28,897 nucleotides of DNA, taken from the NCBI GenBank assembly GCA_049314715.1, contig JBMOEL010000007.1, forward strand, positions 1 to 28,897, written 5' to 3'. The translations under genes and the position numbers were made by a program. Position 1 is the first letter of the stretch; each line of letters begins with the position of its first letter. This document shows, in pieces, positions 1 through 6,903 of this stretch. The notes below the pieces were generated by a model. It worked only from the letters and a program-made list of their open reading frames with translations, searched no databases and was not told the origin of the DNA. Source of the stretch: JAFLDD01 sp049314715 (GTDB lineage: Bacteria > Pseudomonadota > Alphaproteobacteria > Rickettsiales > UBA3002).

Positions 1-228
1 TTAATGGTGGATTGTTGATGGTATAAAGCGAGAGACTTCAATCTCTTATCCACACAATGCTTTTTTTAGTAGCCTGAGCCATAGGCCTATGCTACTTCAC
101 GCCCCTATTCCAGTGCGGTTTGGTCATGTGAGGCCAGCAGGCCGAGCCAGCCATGAGCCACGAAGTGCGCTTCATGGTGAGGTCAGCAGACCGAACCGGA
201 AGCATAAAAATAACTAACGGAGAACGAC
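1..228 (+). other. Non-coding region upstream of acpP
   Basis: No credible gene is seen here. The stretch contains a stem-loop at 68-96, where AGTAGC pairs with GCTACT around the palindrome CATAGGCCTATG at 80-91. This could terminate an upstream transcript or belong to the acpP leader. Further structure at 132-192 is listed separately. The acpP ribosome binding site ACGGAGA lies at 218-224. Confidence 0.6.
128..197 (+). promoter_or_regulatory. Three-hairpin candidate leader structure of acpP
   Basis: Two imperfect direct repeats (128-148 and 177-197) each contain a four-base-pair hairpin with the same AGCA loop: GGCC/GGCC at 132-135 and 140-143, and GGTC/GACC at 181-184 and 189-192. The central change is compensated (C-G to T-A). 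Between them CCATGA (151-156) pairs with TCATGG (172-177), with further pairing of 158-161 with 165-169. This is direct sequence evidence for a folded RNA or repeat; a regulatory role on acpP translation is inference. Confidence 0.45.
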
Positions 229-465
229 ATGAGTGACGTAGCACCACGCGTAAAGAAAATTGTAGTAGAGCATCTGGGCGTTGAAGAAGGTAAAGTAACC
301 CCTGAAGCAAACTTCATCGACGATTTGGGCGCAGACAGCCTCGATACCGTTGAACTCGTTATGGCGTTCGAGGAAGAATTCGGCGTTGAGATTCCGGATG
401 AAGCGGCTGAGAAAATCCAGACCGTTGCCAACGCAATCGATTACATTGAGAAGAACGCTGCTTAA
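229..465 (+). CDS. acpP: Acyl carrier protein
   Basis: Carrier of growing acyl chains in type II fatty acid synthesis, acting in the cytoplasm through a 4'-phosphopantetheine arm. The 78-residue acidic protein has the family signature DLGADSLDTVEL, with Ser37 as the phosphopantetheine attachment site, and the usual helix II sequence followed by the EEFGVEIPDE segment. Length is typical. The ATG at 229 follows ACGGAGA with good spacing. It lies 16 bp before fabF on the same strand, the common acpP-fabF operon order. Very high confidence. Confidence 0.98.
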   Translation: MSDVAPRVKKIVVEHLGVEEGKVTPEANFIDDLGADSLDTVELVMAFEEEFGVEIPDEAAEKIQTVANAIDYIEKNAA

Positions 466-481
466 TCGCAGTTAACCCTTC

Positions 482-1738
482 ATGACCCGTAGAGTAGTAG
501 TTACCGGACTTGGTCTTGTCACCCCGCTGGGCGTGGGCGTTGACCATGTGTGGAAGCGTCTGACGGCTGGTGAGTCAGGCCTCTCTGCTATTACCAAGTT
601 TGACGTGTCCGACATTCCGGCGAAAGTCGCGGGGCAAGTCGTGCGCGGCAAGGGTGATGGCGAATTCGATGCTGATAAATACATCGAGCCGAAAGAACAG
701 AAGAAGATGGATGAGTTCATCCATTTCGGTATGGGCGCGGCGGATGAGGCTATCCAACAGGCTGGATTAAATAATTTGTCTGACGCACAGCGTCTTCGTG
801 CCGGTGTTATCATCGGTTCGGGTATTGGTGGTTTGCCACTGATCGAAGAGACAGTGTTGATGATGAAAGAAAAAGGTGCGCGTCGCGTGTCGCCATTCTT
901 TATTCCTGCGTCACTTATCAATCTGGTGTCGGGTCAGGTTTCCATCAAGCACGGCCTCAAAGGCCCCAACCACTCAGTGGTCACGGCGTGTTCCACCGGT
1001 GCACATGCGTTGGGTGATGCGGCGCGCATGATTCAATATGGCACGGCGGATATTATGGTCGCTGGTTCTGCTGAAGCGACGATTTGCCGTATCGGTATGG
1101 CGGGTTTTGCGGCGGCGCGCGCGCTTTCAACCAGCTATAATGAAACGCCAACCAAAGCTTCCCGCCCATGGGACGAAGGGCGTGATGGTTTCGTGATGGG
1201 TGAGGGTGCGGGTATCGTGGTGCTGGAAGAATATGAGCACGCGAAAGCTCGCGGCGCGACGATTCTTGCTGAGTTCGGTGGTTATGGTCTTTCGGGCGAT
1301 GCGTATCATATCACCAGCCCAGCCGATGATGGGGATGGTGGATTCCGCTCCATGAAAATGGCGCTCGATGACGCGAAGTTAAACGAAAGCGCGATTGGTT
1401 ATATCAACGCGCATGGCACCTCGACCCCGAAAGGTGACGAGATTGAAGCAGGCGCGGTGCGCCGCTTATTCGGTGCAACAAATGTGTCGATGAGTTCAAC
1501 GAAATCGGCGATTGGTCACTTGCTGGGTGGTGCGGGTTCGGTGGAAGGTATTTTCGCGATTCAAGCTGTGCGTACTGGCATATTACCGCCGACGCTGAAT
1601 CTTGAGAATCCATCCGAGTCGGTGAAGGGTATGGACCTTGTGCCGCTCGTTGCGAAAGAGAAAAAAGTGACCGCTGCGCTCAGCAATTCGTTTGGTTTCG
1701 GCGGCACGAACGCATCGGTGATTTTCAAGGCTATATAA
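482..1738 (+). CDS. fabF: 3-oxoacyl-ACP synthase II
   Basis: Condenses malonyl-ACP with acyl-ACP in fatty acid elongation; condensing-enzyme (thiolase-fold) family, cytoplasmic. The 418-residue product has the Cys-His-His active site: Cys170 in VVTACSTGAHA, His311 in INAHGTSTPKGD, and His346 in KSAIGHLLGGAG with Lys341 just before it. The C-terminal glycine-rich FGFGGTNAS motif is also present. Length matches FabF (about 413). It follows acpP by 16 bp and is probably co-transcribed. The double-hairpin repeat begins 2 bp after its stop. Confidence 0.98.
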   Translation: MTRRVVVTGLGLVTPLGVGVDHVWKRLTAGESGLSAITKFDVSDIPAKVAGQVVRGKGDGEFDADKYIEPKEQKKMDEFIHFGMGAADEAIQQAGLNNLSDAQRLRAGVIIGSGIGGLPLIEETVLMMKEKGARRVSPFFIPASLINLVSGQVSIKHGLKGPNHSVVTACSTGAHALGDAARMIQYGTADIMVAGSAEATICRIGMAGFAAARALSTSYNETPTKASRPWDEGRDGFVMGEGAGIVVLEEYEHAKARGATILAEFGGYGLSGDAYHITSPADDGDGGFRSMKMALDDAKLNESAIGYINAHGTSTPKGDEIEAGAVRRLFGATNVSMSSTKSAIGHLLGGAGSVEGIFAIQAVRTGILPPTLNLENPSESVKGMDLVPLVAKEKKVTAALSNSFGFGGTNASVIFKAI

Positions 1739-1740
1739 CT

Positions 1741-1815
1741 CGTCATGCTCGAGCGCCGTAGGCGAGTCGGGCATCCATGGATCCCCGAACGATGCGGTGC
1801 ATCGTCGAGGATGAC
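1741..1815 (+). repeat. Double-hairpin intergenic repeat, copy 1
   Basis: Begins CGTCATGC and ends GAGGATGAC, so the outer GTCAT/ATGAC ends are inverted. Hairpin 1 (1746-1773) has a GTA loop. A shared linker holds the palindrome ATCCATGGAT. Hairpin 2 (1786-1807) pairs CGATGC with GCATCG around GGT and carries one bulged A. Copy 2 at 2036-2112 keeps the architecture with different but compensated stem bases. It fills the space between fabF and the DUF1653 gene and supplies a spurious in-frame ATG at 1777. Confidence 0.85.
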
Positions 1816-1824
1816 AGGATGAAT

Positions 1825-2034
1825 ATGAAACTCGGAATCTACCAACATTATAAAGGCCCGAAATATCGGGTGCTTGGCGTGGTGCGCCATAGTGAAACGC
1901 TTGAAGAGCTCGTGTATTACGAATGTTTATATGACAACCCTAATGGTCAGTTTTGGGTGCGCCCAAAGGCGATGTTCGAAGGCGACGTAGAAGTGGATGG
2001 CAAGCACGTGAAGCGATTTGACTGGGTCGGGTAA
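1825..2034 (+). CDS. DUF1653 family protein
   Basis: A 69-residue protein beginning MKLGIYQHYKGPKYRVLG, with the DUF1653 pattern: YxHYKG near the start, a central SETLEELVYYECLYDN, then WVRPKAMF and a C-terminal DGKHVKRF. No biochemical role is established for the family that I can name. The in-frame ATG at 1777 lies inside the hairpin repeat, so I reject it. The ATG at 1825 has ACAGGA just upstream and begins exactly where family similarity begins; ATG at 1819 is an alternative adding two residues. It is flanked on both sides by copies of the same repeat. Confidence 0.85.
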   Translation: MKLGIYQHYKGPKYRVLGVVRHSETLEELVYYECLYDNPNGQFWVRPKAMFEGDVEVDGKHVKRFDWVG

Positions 2035-2035
2035 C

Positions 2036-2112
2036 CGTCATGCTCGGGCGCACGTAGTGCGCGCCGGGCATCCATGGATCCCCGAACAAACCTCCGGTTT
2101 GTCGAGGATGAC
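2036..2112 (+). repeat. Double-hairpin intergenic repeat, copy 2
   Basis: Starts CGTCATGCTCGG and ends GTCGAGGATGAC. Hairpin 1 (2041-2070) pairs CGCAC with GTGCG around GTA. Hairpin 2 (2083-2104) pairs CAAACC with GGTTTG around TCC and keeps the bulged A seen in copy 1. The linker ATCCATGGATCCCCGAAC is identical to copy 1. It starts 1 bp after the DUF1653 stop codon and ends 30 bp before mltG. Repeats of this general design are common between genes in alphaproteobacteria. Confidence 0.85.
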
Positions 2113-2142
2113 AAATTCTGAAGTCTATAGCATAGTTACCCT

Positions 2143-3138
2143 ATGACATTTTCTAAAACACTCAAAATTCTTGTGGCACTTGCGGTGCTGCTGGGGGTTG
2201 TAGCAACTGCCTTTGTCGCTTTTAGCTACCAGCAATATCGCGCGCCGCGCGCCTTTGCCGAGGCTGAAAAAACGGTGGTGATTGCATCAGGCACGGGTGC
2301 GCGGGCGATTGTAAAACAGCTTCACGAAGCGGGTGTGATTCCTGCGCCATGGCTCATCGCGTTGCCCATGATGCTGAGGCATGATGCAACGAGCCTTAAG
2401 GCAGGGGAGTATCTCTTTACCTCTGGCCTATCAGCGCGTGAGGTGCTGCAAAAAATTGCACGCGGCGAAGTGGTGGTGCATAAAGTGACGATTCCCGAAG
2501 GTTGGAATTTACGGCAGATTCGTGAGGTGTTGATGGCCGAGCCGCTGCTGACAGGAGAATTTCCAGCACATATCACCGAAGGTAGCATTTTCCCTGAAAC
2601 GGAATTATTTCAGCGTGGCGAATCACGTGCTGATGTGGTGGCGCGTTTGCAAAAACGCATGCGCGAGGCGCTCGATGACGCATGGAAAAACCGCGCTGCT
2701 GATTTGCCGTTTGATACCAAAGAAGAGGCGCTGATTCTCGCCTCCATCATTGAGAAGGAAACGGGCGTGCCCGAAGAGCGGGGCAGGGTGGCGGCGGTAT
2801 TTGTGAATCGCCTACGTGACGGCATGATGCTGCAAACCGACCCGACGGTAGTCTATGGCATTGAGCAGCAGTTGGGGCGCGAAATGGGCAGGCAGCTTTT
2901 TAAAGGTGATTTGCAGCGCGACCATGTGTGGAATACTTATACGCGTACGGGCTTGCCGCCCACGCCGATTTGCAGCCCAGGGCTGGATTCTATTTTGGCA
3001 GCGCTGAACCCGCCGCACTCGGATGAATATTACTTCGTGGCGAAAGGCGATGGCGGGCATTACTTCGCGAAAAATCTCCGTGAGCATCAGGCGAATGTGG
3101 TGAAGTATAAGGCGAGGCTGAAAGAATTGGCGGATTAG
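2143..3138 (+). CDS. mltG: Endolytic murein transglycosylase MltG (YceG-like)
   Basis: Cleaves nascent peptidoglycan glycan strands and is thought to set strand ends; anchored in the inner membrane with a periplasmic catalytic domain. The 331-residue product has one N-terminal membrane segment at about residues 8-28. The YceG domain contains LILASIIEKETG (Glu204 is the likely catalytic residue), the VNRLRDGMMLQTDPTV motif and the conserved C-terminus SDEYYFVAKGDGGHYF. The acpP-fabF-mltG order is widespread in alphaproteobacteria. No clear ribosome binding site precedes the ATG. The stop codon overlaps the convergent gene at 3135-4505 by 4 bp, and the last 132 bp have a diverged second copy at 4759-4890. 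Confidence 0.95.
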   Translation: MTFSKTLKILVALAVLLGVVATAFVAFSYQQYRAPRAFAEAEKTVVIASGTGARAIVKQLHEAGVIPAPWLIALPMMLRHDATSLKAGEYLFTSGLSAREVLQKIARGEVVVHKVTIPEGWNLRQIREVLMAEPLLTGEFPAHITEGSIFPETELFQRGESRADVVARLQKRMREALDDAWKNRAADLPFDTKEEALILASIIEKETGVPEERGRVAAVFVNRLRDGMMLQTDPTVVYGIEQQLGREMGRQLFKGDLQRDHVWNTYTRTGLPPTPICSPGLDSILAALNPPHSDEYYFVAKGDGGHYFAKNLREHQANVVKYKARLKELAD

Positions 3139-4505
3139 ACGCTCACGCTAGCGCCTTCTTTATCCATGCCAGCAGATCTGAATGTCGGAGCGGAGAAGTG
3201 GCCTAACAATTCTCCCGCAGTATCCATCGCGTCTCCATGTCTTTCCACGTAGGCTTGCATAGTGCCAAGCTCTGTCTTGCTTAAGCCTTCTACACCATCA
3301 GTGTCGAATGCTGCAGCGATGTTGCGTTCTGCTGTACGCAGTTTATCAGTATCGTATCTTGTATCTGATGTAATTCCAGACATTACATCCAAGCGGCCAA
3401 CTATCTCTCTGGCAGCGACAGGTCCATTTCGCTCAATGCGGGTTTCTAGAGCATCAAAATATGAATCAAGATTATTTGTTGCTTGTTGCGTTGGCTCAGC
3501 AGGTGCTGGTGCTGCTGGGGTAGCGGCAGCTTGTGTCGTGGCAGGGCTTCCTGCTTCGGGCGCTGAGGTACGGCTAGCATCTAGTCTGTTGTCGGGCAGT
3601 TCTGCAATATCACTTTTTATCGTAGTCAGAGTTGTCTCTGCTGCGGCGAGATTGAGATGCATGCCTTGTTCGCGTTCAGCAGCACTATAGGTTGCTTTGT
3701 CGGCTGCTTGCTGAAGCGCACCCAAGGTTTCTGGGCCGATACAACCATCTACCGCAATATCAAACCCTTTGTCGCGCAGGGATTGTTGTAGTTCACGCAC
3801 TTCCGCTTTGCTGATATTCTGGAGCGATGGCGATAACTGGCTGCGTTGCTCAGGTAGAATGTTTGGCAGTTCGCGTGTGGCTGCGATTGCATTTTGCGTT
3901 TGCTGACCCGCGGCCGTAGCGGCGGTAGTGGATTGGGTTATCCCCGTCACGCGCGCAGGTAATTGTAGCCTAGGTGGTCTATCGCTGGTAGGTGTGCCGT
4001 CTCTTAAGCGTTGATTGCTACTGTCCATCACTCTATTGTCGCCGGACAGTTCACCCGCATCTGCACGCAAAGCTGCTTGAATAACTGCTCCACCCTGCAA
4101 CATATCTTGATACATTGCTGCATTAAATGCAGCTTCATCTGCCGCACGCTGTTCGCGTGAATAAACAGGGGCTGCTTGCTGTACTACTACAGTTTGTCTG
4201 GGGGCAAATGTTGCGCTACTATAATTTTCTTTTGCATATTTATGCAAGGGCCCACTAAATAAATTACCATCAACACCATCCATCAAGTTCAGGAATGCGG
4301 CATGCTGTTTTTCTGGAGTGTTGAAATTACCAGATGCTGCCGATCTGCGCATCGCTTCTACAAAGTGGACGTTAACGTGTATATCATTGCTTCTTAAAAC
4401 GTTGACCAGAGATTCTGTCGCATGTGGATCGTTAGGATTGGTAATCAGTCTAATCGCTGCATTAGCAATACTGCCCATCTCATATCTAGAAAGATTATTG
4501 CTCAT
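3135..4505 (-). CDS. Unrecognised Ala/Pro-linker protein with PG-binding-like motif (orphan A)
   Basis: I do not recognise this 456-residue protein. It has no signal peptide or membrane segment. Residues about 1-100 look helical. Residues 100-215 are rich in Ala, Gln and Thr. Residues 234-267 resemble half of a peptidoglycan-binding type 1 domain: VRELQQSLRDKGF, then VDGCIGPETLGALQQ. An Ala/Pro/Thr linker follows (about 310-345), then a helical tail with a weak EF-hand-like stretch FDTDGVEGLSKTEL at 400-413 (Asp401, Asp403, Glu412). The sequence is more AT-rich than mltG, with which it overlaps tail-to-tail by 4 bp. A CtrA-type box lies upstream. The gene at 4929-6572 shares promoter region, linker style and the PG-binding-like motif, so the two may be diverged paralogues. 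Being a real gene is likely; function unknown. Confidence 0.8.
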   Translation of the reverse strand: MSNNLSRYEMGSIANAAIRLITNPNDPHATESLVNVLRSNDIHVNVHFVEAMRRSAASGNFNTPEKQHAAFLNLMDGVDGNLFSGPLHKYAKENYSSATFAPRQTVVVQQAAPVYSREQRAADEAAFNAAMYQDMLQGGAVIQAALRADAGELSGDNRVMDSSNQRLRDGTPTSDRPPRLQLPARVTGITQSTTAATAAGQQTQNAIAATRELPNILPEQRSQLSPSLQNISKAEVRELQQSLRDKGFDIAVDGCIGPETLGALQQAADKATYSAAEREQGMHLNLAAAETTLTTIKSDIAELPDNRLDASRTSAPEAGSPATTQAAATPAAPAPAEPTQQATNNLDSYFDALETRIERNGPVAAREIVGRLDVMSGITSDTRYDTDKLRTAERNIAAAFDTDGVEGLSKTELGTMQAYVERHGDAMDTAGELLGHFSAPTFRSAGMDKEGASVSV

Positions 4506-4539
4506 AGTTAACTATACCTGATTATCTCTAACCGTTTCT

Positions 4540-4587
4540 AGAATCAATTTAACCCATTCACCCTTAATAATTGGTTAAAATGGTTAA
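4540..4587 (-). promoter_or_regulatory. CtrA-type box and promoter of orphan A
   Basis: On the minus strand the sequence TTAACCAATTATTAA (4578-4564) fits the CtrA pattern TTAA-N7-TTAA. A further half-site TTAACCAT lies just upstream (4587-4580). Eleven bases after the box is TTAAAT (4552-4547), a plausible -10, which predicts a transcript start near 4540 and a leader of about 35 bases. The same arrangement stands before the gene ending at 6572, and a similar one before the gene at 19281. That CtrA binds here is inference from the motif. Confidence 0.65.
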
Positions 4588-4689
4588 TTTTTTTAGGAAT
4601 AGGTAAAAATTGAAAAATCCATATATTACAGAAATTAACGTATTTGTTCGGCTGGTTTTATGCCTGTTTTCTCCTCAAGATCTAGCTGC

Positions 4690-4896
4690 GAAAGGCGTGT
4701 GATGCTGCATCGACCCCAACGGTGGTTCGTGATGCTGAGCAAGTTGCTGTCGATCAAAGCAGCGCTCAACCCTTCACAGTCGGATGAATATTATTTCGTA
4801 GCGAAAGGCGATGGCGGGCATTACTTCGCGAAAAATCTCCGTGAGCATCAAGCGAATGTGGTGAAGTATAAGGCGAAGCTGCGTGAACTTAAGTAA
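4690..4896 (+). pseudogene. Decayed second copy of the mltG 3' region
   Basis: Positions 4759-4890 match the mltG 3' end (2998-3129) with about 14 differences in 132 bp by my hand count. Several are synonymous, so the translated end DEYYFVAKGDGGHYFAKNL is intact. Upstream, 4697-4745 still resembles mltG around 2818-2870 (GATGCTGCA, GACCC, ACGGT, TGAGCA in order) but with base losses and frame changes. The roughly 110 bp that should separate these blocks are missing. No start or full domain remains. It sits between the two large orphan genes and marks a duplication or insertion junction. Confidence 0.85.
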
Positions 4897-4928
4897 AGCC
4901 CTACTCAATGAATAGGCGAAGCAGCTTC

Positions 4929-6572
4929 TTAAGCGCCCAACCGGTAGCCTTGCTCTTCAACGATAGATTGGTGGAGCGCGGCGATATTCATGTTGCCGAG
5001 ATTGCTCAGATCAACCTTCTCGAGCTGGTTGCCGCCTTGTGACAAGACGGCGACAATATTACGAATCTGGTCCTGTGTCTGTCCGTCTAGCGTATCGCCC
5101 GTGACGGATATGATTCTTTCCAACACCCGGTCTTCAGCATCCACGAGATTTGCTTCCTCTTTACCTCCATGAAGCACGAAGTCAGTGCGATTGCCATCTG
5201 CTGTGATGATATCGTTTCGAATTATTTCTCCTCTGGCATTTTCTACGCCATCTCTCAATCGTATTGGGTCAATGTTAATACCAGTCGTCGCTCCGCTCGC
5301 GAAATAGTCTCTTAGTGCCCCAGCTACCTCTGGTCTTTGAATGAGCGCTGTTAATTGAGGTGATCCTTCTCCAGTTGGCTCCATGCCTAGTGCATTTTGT
5401 ACGCGTATTGTCGCCGCTCTTCGTAAATCTGGCCGCAAATCTACATCTCGTACGGTACCTAATTCTGAGTTGCCTCTAGTTAGACGGCCAAAATGGTCTC
5501 TATTGGCTACAAATTCGCCAGTTCCAACCCACAGATTGGAATTATATCCGCTGCGGCCGTCGACATCTAATCCCAAATTCTCAAGCGCTGAATTAAGTTC
5601 ATTGATTCGCGGGGAGGCAAACACTGAAGAAGCTTCAATAGGTGATGCATCAAATTGCTTCACATGTTGCCATGCTCCTGCCACTGCAGATTGCAAAGCT
5701 GCACGAGCTGCGATTTGCTCCGCGCTTCGTTCAATACATGCAGCTGTTGTTGGGCCAGCTGCCGTTGCTGCAACAAATGTTTGTGTATTCTCGCCGCCGC
5801 CAGCAACAGGCCTATGCTCGGCTTCAGCTGCAGGTGCGGGGGCTGTTGGTGTAGCTGCAGGCGGTTCTGTTGCCGCAACGGTGACAAAAGGGCTGCCTTG
5901 TTCTGTTTCGCGGCTGGCTAACGCACTCTCCGCTCTTTCTATCGTTTGTTCAAAGAATTCTCTGTTTCCATTATGAGGCATTATTTTTACACCTCGTATT
6001 TCAGCATTCAGGAAATCACCAATGCTTCTTGGCTCTTCATTGATGCGCCCAATGAACATTACACGCGTATCCACTGCAATTTGAATATTCGCCAACTCAG
6101 GGTGCGCAGTTGCAGTATCGGTAATAAATTGTCTTTCTTTCGCCGTTAAATTACGCCCACGACCCTCTTTTACAATTTCTAATACTCTTGGTATGGCTTC
6201 GGCTAATTCTGGGTTAATAGTACTGGGAATATCTAAATTGTCTCTATTACTAAGATTCGTACCTGTAATTGTAATCACAGGCTGTGGTTGAGCATCTGGA
6301 GTGGTTACTGCTGTGCCACCTGGCTGTGTAGCGGGAGGGGCTGCATCTCGATCTCGGTCGGGGGTTCTATCGTCGTCATTGCTTCTGCCCGACACCATGT
6401 TGGCAAACATTTCAATGAACTGTGTAATCAACTGAAGCCAATCCACGTCTTGACGTAGTTCAGTAATTCCGCCTGGGCGAGCTTCAATACTCGCAGGGTC
6501 TATAGTCCCAGTTAGCCCTCCTACTCCCGCTCTAGGAGTTCCCGTCATGATATTGTTTTGTTCAATTGGCAC
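4929..6572 (-). CDS. Unrecognised Ala/Pro-linker protein (orphan B)
   Basis: I do not recognise this 547-residue protein. It has no signal peptide. Residues 40-62 (DVDWLQLITQFIEMFANMV) form a hydrophobic, probably helical patch, followed by an Asp/Arg-rich then Pro/Thr-rich linker (62-100). Residues 115-215 look globular. A second Ala/Pro/Thr linker spans about 230-275. Residues 321-350 contain INELNSALENLGLDVDG, which resembles the first half of a peptidoglycan-binding type 1 repeat, as in orphan A. Start is GTG at 6572, preceded by TAGGA with 7-8 bp spacing. It faces the mltG remnant tail-to-tail, as orphan A faces mltG itself. A CtrA-type box lies upstream. Possible roles include a surface-associated or exported factor, but nothing in the sequence proves export. 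Confidence 0.78.
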   Translation of the reverse strand: MPIEQNNIMTGTPRAGVGGLTGTIDPASIEARPGGITELRQDVDWLQLITQFIEMFANMVSGRSNDDDRTPDRDRDAAPPATQPGGTAVTTPDAQPQPVITITGTNLSNRDNLDIPSTINPELAEAIPRVLEIVKEGRGRNLTAKERQFITDTATAHPELANIQIAVDTRVMFIGRINEEPRSIGDFLNAEIRGVKIMPHNGNREFFEQTIERAESALASRETEQGSPFVTVAATEPPAATPTAPAPAAEAEHRPVAGGGENTQTFVAATAAGPTTAACIERSAEQIAARAALQSAVAGAWQHVKQFDASPIEASSVFASPRINELNSALENLGLDVDGRSGYNSNLWVGTGEFVANRDHFGRLTRGNSELGTVRDVDLRPDLRRAATIRVQNALGMEPTGEGSPQLTALIQRPEVAGALRDYFASGATTGINIDPIRLRDGVENARGEIIRNDIITADGNRTDFVLHGGKEEANLVDAEDRVLERIISVTGDTLDGQTQDQIRNIVAVLSQGGNQLEKVDLSNLGNMNIAALHQSIVEEQGYRLGA

Positions 6573-6903
6573 GCTTGAATCCTAATGTGTTTTTTCTAGG
6601 TCTAATCTAACCCACTTATCCTTAACTATTCGTTAAAATTGTGAATGGCCATGTAAAAAAATTTACCCATGAATTGAACTAACGTGCTGTATTTGAACAT
6701 ATAAGTCTCTGGCGCGCAGTTATGGTGCAAAAATACCACAGGTGAGGAATCTTCACCACAATCCATGGGGTTAGAGCTTTCTACCGTTGCGCTTGGCGTG
6801 CATTTGGGGCAAAAACAGCCCCGATGCATCAATAAGGATCTGTGCAAGCAGTACTGTTCATTGATGTAGATGTGGCATTCAACTAATAAAAGGAAATTGT
6901 ATC
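6573..6903 (+). other. Intergenic region between orphan B and the OmpA-like gene
   Basis: Besides the orphan B promoter, this 331-bp gap holds a stem-loop at 6799-6828 (TGCAT...ATGCA enclosing GGGGC/GCCCC with an A-rich loop), on the leader side of the OmpA-like gene. The ribosome binding site AAAGGA is at 6889-6894. A loose promoter-like TTGAAC at 6674 with CATATA at 6698 could drive the downstream gene. No convincing coding sequence is seen. Confidence 0.5.
6598..6636 (-). promoter_or_regulatory. CtrA-type box and promoter of orphan B
   Basis: On the minus strand TTAACGAATAGTTAA (6636-6622) fits TTAA-N7-TTAA. TTAGAT (6610-6605) follows after 11 bp as a possible -10, giving a predicted start near 6598 and a leader of about 25 bases. 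The whole block matches the orphan A promoter block, including the shared TGGGTTA and CTAGAAA segments, and weaker similarity continues upstream. This points to common descent of the two promoter regions. Confidence 0.65.

Noticed and set aside
472..921. 149-codon open frame antisense to fabF, and similar long antisense frames in gltA, thiC, ahcY and divL
   Set aside because: They are mirror frames of well-conserved genes with biased codons, with no family features or plausible ribosome sites.
1777..1824. Upstream start for the DUF1653 gene
   Set aside because: The ATG and the residues it would add lie inside the double-hairpin repeat. Family similarity and a ribosome binding site support 1825.
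4660..4896. 78-codon frame as an intact small gene
   Set aside because: Only its C-terminal part resembles a protein, and that is the end of MltG. The first part is frame-shifted mltG remnant, so it is listed as a pseudogene.
6626..6847. 73-codon minus-strand frame upstream of the OmpA-like gene
   Set aside because: Its composition is not protein-like, and it covers the orphan B promoter and a stem-loop.
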